Positions 7,279 through 10,728 of a DNA stretch of 10,728 bases are shown here, piece by piece. Below the pieces are notes generated by a model, which worked only from the letters and a program-made list of their open reading frames with translations, was not told the origin of the DNA and did no database searches. This DNA comes from Isohypsibius dastychi (taxonomy: Eukaryota > Tardigrada > Eutardigrada > Parachela > Isohypsibiidae), in NCBI GenBank assembly GCA_034696485.1, contig JAQIWT010001456.1:1-10728 (forward strand), given 5' to 3'. Both the position numbers and the translations under genes were made by a program. Position 1 is the first letter of the stretch, and every line of letters starts with the position of its first letter.

Positions 7279-9615
7279 GTAGAGTATTGTGTCCGGGTGA
7301 TATCCACCTTATCTGGTGGCGTTGGTTTTGTTCTGTCACCACCTGTGAGTTTTTGCAGCTGGGAAGAAGAGGAGAAAAAGAGGAACGGACATGGGATGAG
7401 ATTACTCCACGCAGTGATTAGCTTGTTATTTGATCTCTCCGTTCGACCAGCCTTCCTGTTGAATGTATTATATATGGCATGATTTTTTTAATGAGTTTGA
7501 ATATTCTTACTATATTTGGCAGGCAGATGAATTAATAGCCCTTCCGCAAGATCTCCGAGATCGATGTTTCACACTACTGAAAAGAGCCTGTCATTCCATA
7601 TCGGTCAAGTTCCCGGTATTGTCCGCGTTCTTTCTCTGTGGATCCCGAGTCATCGCATCATTCAACAGGTCTCATTCTCGAAAATATATAATCATTCGCA
7701 GTTTTCGACAATTTTTTTCTTTTTCTTTAGAGAAAAGGTCAACCGGATAGACCGAGTTGACTATCAGTATCTTCCATTGATTGGTTCGTGCTCTCATGAG
7801 CTGATTGAAAGAACGCTCGACCAGCCGGCCTTAACCGGAGATCAGGTGTGTTCTTTCACCATAGGTACTGGAATCTGAATTTCATCATAATTGGTTTTTA
7901 GGGTATTGAGGACTCACTCAGATCTACTCATTCCAGTGATTTAGAATCTCATTTCTCGTCCTTTTCTACGCTGCTGGAAACAACCGCTGGCAATGTGGCT
8001 GATATTCCAAGTCTTTCTCCTACGCCGGGTATTGCATTGCTCAGTCTGTTCTTGCGACACTCTGACGGTGGTAACCGACCACATCGAGTGTGCATCATCA
8101 GCCTTACAGAAAACTTTAAAATGATGTTCGTCGGACCGGTAACTAGAATCTCGCGATCTCGCTACTTTGGACCATGCGTGTAATGTGATATTCTACAGGA
8201 ACGAAGTCAAAGCTTGGTCTCTTTCTGTTACGACGCGCTGCAGTTATTTACAAGACTCCATGTGGACAATACATTGCATGCAGCTCCTGACAATGAACAG
8301 CTGGATGCGTTGAAAGAAATGATGGACCACATACGCAAAAGTTCAGAGATTCAAAAGGTACTTCGTGAGAAATAACTCTTGCTTACTTGACTATGCTTCG
8401 ACTAAAACTTTTAGTGAAAAATTGTGCATTTTTTGGACAAGACAGCAGATTATAACTAAAGGTCACCAGAGTCGGTTTGTGGGTCAAACCATACCTGGTA
8501 TTTGTGCCTGGTATTTTGGTGTTTCAGCCAATCTACGTGAATTCAAATGTTTTAGTCAAATACGCTGTTTCTTGATGACTGCTAATTCACAGCTTTTTCA
8601 TATGACCGTAAATTTTTTAGATTTCGGCCAACTTGCGGGACGGCCTTCAGCGATCTCATCATTTTCTTGGCCAGCTCCGAAAGTATCCCCCTTTGCCGAG
8701 GATGGAACTACGTTCATCTTTGTCAAAATTATGTAGAGAGAACATGGAGTTCAGTATTAAAGTTTTGGAGCAAATAATCAAAAAGTATCTCGACGCTGAT
8801 GATTACGACTCTGTAAAATGGAGATCGCTGATGTCGGATCTGACAAAAGTGCAGCATCTGGGCCGTGCAAACCTACTACCTGGGAATACTTGCCAATTGG
8901 TTGAACAGAGAATAAATAGCGAATCCGAGGTTGAGAACTTCTCCAAGACATGTCGCGATCTCGAACATTTTGTGATACTGGATACTGCTACCGCAACCTA
9001 CATCTCGACCCCTTTTTCCTCGTTGCTGCTTTCACTGAAGGTAAACAACTCTGTGGCTTAAGTGAATATCCCTACGCCACGAATCCGATTGTAGGTTATG
9101 AGCCAGATGAAACTTATGAAGAACTTGGGTTCCGAAAAGGTTACAATGGAAAGCGGTGAAGTACTAGCAACTTACGAAATGCTGAATGGATCTTCGCACG
9201 AATCGTAAGTTCGTTACTATGCTTGTTGTAGGGAGAGATATTTTGCATTTTCCACGAAACGGTACTCGCAAGCACCCGTGAAAAAAATTGATATTGCCTA
9301 ATTGTGAAACTGATATCTCTGGATTTTGTAGTGAAACAAATTTAACGGCAAAAACCACGCACACATCAGAAATATCTTATACTTTCACAAATCAATTCAC
9401 AATTTACAAAACTTTCACAAATAACTATTATTTTTAGGAGCAAACCAGTTTACGAACTTTACACGTGGCACAAACCGTCGACATCGGATATTCAGATCGC
9501 TTCGAACCACAAACGGATCCTCTCATTCTATGAAAGTAAAAAATCCTCCTCGCCGCTCTCTGACCACAGAAAGATCTCCTTTTTAAATAAAATTGTTAAA
9601 TGTTCTCCCAGTTAA
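6769..9615 (+). CDS. HPS1: HPS1-like BLOC-3 subunit, longin-domain protein (complete, 11 exons)
   Basis: Known of the family: HPS1 pairs with HPS4 as BLOC-3, a guanine nucleotide exchange factor for Rab32/Rab38 in lysosome-related organelle formation. Seen here: exons 6769-6894, 6955-7101, 7163-7278, 7359-7464, 7523-7668, 7731-7845, 7902-8138, 8199-8357, 8621-9040, 9095-9204 and 9438-9615 join into 619 codons plus TAA. Human HPS1 is 700 residues. The N-terminus aligns without gaps: twelve residues from Met to VVFYHCDEEL, as in human (VLFYWTDQEF). Further matches are SPVFASAMFLRS, the TFILISDR strand, LSAFFLCGSRVIASF, the HFVILDTATATY strand, and the end region KPVYELYTW to KRILSFYESK. The start at 6769 is the only in-frame ATG before these motifs. 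Identity is moderate, so a divergent member of the longin GEF group (HPS4, CCZ1) is the alternative, but the full-length order of motifs favours HPS1. Confidence 0.82.
8358..8620 (+). other. Longest HPS1 intron (263 nt)
   Basis: Bounded by AAG|GTACTT and TTTTTTAG|ATT, phase 0. One frame stays open across most of it and into exon 9, but it is not the exon 9 frame and resembles no protein. Internal acceptor-like sites (ending near 8414, 8528 and 8554) could support an alternative exon, yet the protein reads sensibly without one. Confidence 0.6.
9205..9437 (+). other. Last HPS1 intron (233 nt) with a 12-bp direct repeat
   Basis: The donor TC|GTAAGT at 9205 is an excellent match; reading on would end the protein at once (TAA 9206-9208). 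The acceptor TATTTTTAG ends at 9437 and restores the frame to the conserved C-terminal VYELYTW region. ACTTTCACAAAT occurs at 9381-9392 and again at 9411-9422, 30 bp apart, in the 3' half of the intron. Confidence 0.75.
9586..9591 (+). terminator. AATAAA inside the last HPS1 codons, possible polyadenylation signal
   Basis: The only canonical AATAAA near the HPS1 3' end is at 9586-9591, within codons for LNKI, 22 nt before the stop at 9613. A variant GATAAA is at 9702-9707. Which is used cannot be told from sequence. Confidence 0.35.
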
Positions 9616-9642
9616 ATCATGAGTAGAAAAATTTTACGATTT

Positions 9643-9666
9643 AAGATTTTAAGATTTTAAGATTTT
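9643..9666. repeat. Three tandem copies of AAGATTTT
   Basis: Three exact 8-bp units at 9643-9666, flanked by TTTTACGA at 9632-9639 and overlapping TTTTACGA at 9663-9670. It lies 27 nt downstream of the HPS1 stop. Confidence 0.92.
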
Positions 9667-10006
9667 ACGAACTTCATGATTATTTATGCAAAACTGTCGC
9701 CGATAAAAAGTACTCAACTAGCGGGATATAGCATTTTTTTCGATGTACTTTGACAGACTTTCGCACACTTGTCTCGTGCGGCTGGAATTGCTGTTTGACT
9801 TGGGTTATAACTGTGAAGAATCGAAAGTAGATTACCAAAGCAAAGATAGTGAATTCGCACAAATGGAGATGAAGGTCACCTTGATATCCGCTACACCATA
9901 ATCTCCTCACTCGCACCCACCTGCCGTCAGTCAGTCTGCCTCCAGTTTGATGTTTGCAAGGAAAATACATCCCATCTGGAACTGTGTTCATCTACTTAAG
10001 GAATTC

Positions 10007-10017
10007 AATATTTCTAG
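10007..10017 (+). promoter_or_regulatory. Splice-acceptor-like site just upstream of the GST start
   Basis: AATATTTCTAG ends at 10017, 14 nt before ATG 10032. It could accept a 5'-UTR exon or a trans-spliced leader, or be chance in AT-rich sequence. Confidence 0.3.
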
Positions 10018-10031
10018 CGAAATATTCAAAA

Positions 10032-10728
10032 ATGGTTGTTGGAGAAACGAAATGCTTCGCAGCAGGTACAAGTACTTCCAGATCTCAATTTTATGGTTCA
10101 GTTGAGCGATGTGATGTTCACCTGTTGTTTTTCATTTTCAGGGTCCACTGCACCCGAAATTGACCAGCAGAAGCTGGTTGTATACAACATGAGATTTTGC
10201 CCGTATGCCGAACGAGTCCGGTTGCTGTTGAATGTCAAGCACGTCCCGTGAGTTTTTCGCTGGTTTTCTAAAACAGGAGCAAACAATCGGATCGATTTGT
10301 AAAATACTATATCAACAAAAGCATATTTTTTAGGTATGACGTCATCAACATTAATCTGAAAGAAAAGCCGGAATGGTATCTTCTGCGTAATCCTCTTGGC
10401 AAAGTTCCCACTATTGAAGTTCCTGGAAAACAGCCTTTGTTCGAGTCACTAGTTTGTGCGGAATATCTGGATGAAGTCTATCCTGGAAAGATGACCATCA
10501 TTTCAAAAGATCCATACGAGCGCGCTCGCCAGAAAGTCTTGATCGAGGTCATCTCCCAAAAGGTGGATAATTAATGATGAATTAACTCCACATTCTGTTT
10601 AATAAATTGTTCGTTCAGATCACTTCACCGTTCTATGGTTTGCTGCTGAAAAGTAATCCGAATGCTGGTGAAGCTTTGCTGAAAGGAATGGATGATGTCG
10701 AGAAGATGCTTGAGAAGAACTACTTCGC
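10032..10728 (+). CDS. GSTO: Omega-class glutathione S-transferase (5' part, 4 exons visible)
   Basis: Known of the class: omega GSTs use a cysteine rather than Tyr/Ser and act as thiol transferases and dehydroascorbate reductases in the cytosol. Seen here: exons 10032-10065, 10142-10247, 10334-10562 and 10619-10728 (open at the window edge) encode 159 complete codons of an expected 240 or so. The thioredoxin-like domain has KLVVYNMRFCPYAERVRLLL with the catalytic Cys at residue 31, equivalent to human GSTO1 Cys32. KPEWYLLRNPLGKVPTIE follows, with cis-Pro at about residue 72, then FES (Glu84-Ser85), which binds the glutathione gamma-glutamyl group, and AEYLDEVYPGK. The helical C-terminal domain has begun (DPYERARQK, ITSPFYGLLL). 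The start at 10032 is the first in-frame ATG and puts the Cys at the class-typical place. All introns are GT-AG, 56-86 nt. The rest of the helical domain and the stop are outside the window. Confidence 0.95.

Larger units (their letters stand above)
9616..10031 (+). promoter_or_regulatory. HPS1-GST spacer and 5' leader of the omega GST
   Basis: 416 nt without a supported gene. It should hold the HPS1 3' end and the GST promoter and leader. The frame of the GST exon is open back to about 9954 but has no ATG before 10032. A long frame on the minus strand (9680-9991) has no recognisable protein and is treated as chance. AATATTTCTAG ending at 10017 looks like a splice acceptor 14 nt before the start codon. 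I could not find a clear antioxidant-response element or TATA box. Confidence 0.5.

Noticed and set aside
8365-8736. 123-codon frame across HPS1 intron 8 and the start of exon 9
   Set aside because: It disagrees with the exon 9 frame that carries HPS1-like sequence to 9040. It is an intron read-through shadow.
9680-9991. 103-codon minus-strand frame in the HPS1-GST spacer
   Set aside because: It resembles no protein, no supporting promoter or polyadenylation signal was seen, and it is treated as chance. A small unknown gene cannot be fully excluded.
1-10728. CRISPR arrays, prokaryotic mobile elements, tRNA or rRNA genes
   Set aside because: No regularly spaced repeats, transposase frames, cloverleaf or rRNA-like segments were seen.

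Overview
The window is a compact eukaryotic (animal) genomic segment with three genes in tandem, all on the + strand: the 3' part of SMG1 (PIKK-family kinase of nonsense-mediated mRNA decay), a complete gene best read as HPS1 (BLOC-3 subunit), and the 5' part of an omega-class glutathione S-transferase. The genes are cut by many short introns (mostly 50-65 nt) with GT...AG borders and U-rich acceptors. When the exons are joined, each gene gives one continuous reading frame across every junction. This supports the exon models, but they come from reading the sequence, not from transcript data.

The organism is most likely a small-genome invertebrate. Dense ~55-nt introns, intergenic gaps of about 400 nt and moderate GC content fit a compact ecdysozoan such as a tardigrade, or a similar small metazoan. 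The sequence alone does not fix the phylum. There is no bacterial signature: no operons with ribosome binding sites, no CRISPR array, no IS element.

Layout. 1-5793: SMG1, 22 exons, 1459 residues present, N-terminus outside the window; it covers the helical solenoid/FAT region, the complete kinase domain and the C-terminal FATC. 5794 to about 6390: SMG1 3' UTR with an AATAAA at 6364 and a plausible 3'-UTR intron (6060-6299). About 6390-6768: AT-rich spacer and HPS1 5' leader. 6769-9615: HPS1, 11 exons, 619 residues. 9616-10031: spacer with a short tandem repeat and the GST leader. 10032-10728: omega GST, four exons visible, cut by the window end.

The three genes share no pathway: mRNA surveillance, lysosome-related organelle biogenesis, and thiol/redox metabolism. 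I see no new multi-gene system. The points most worth a second look are inside SMG1: an almost absent C-insertion, an extra acidic segment inside the kinase domain, a likely GC-AG intron, an intron whose retention would keep frame but add one TGA, and a possible 3'-UTR intron in a gene that itself drives NMD.
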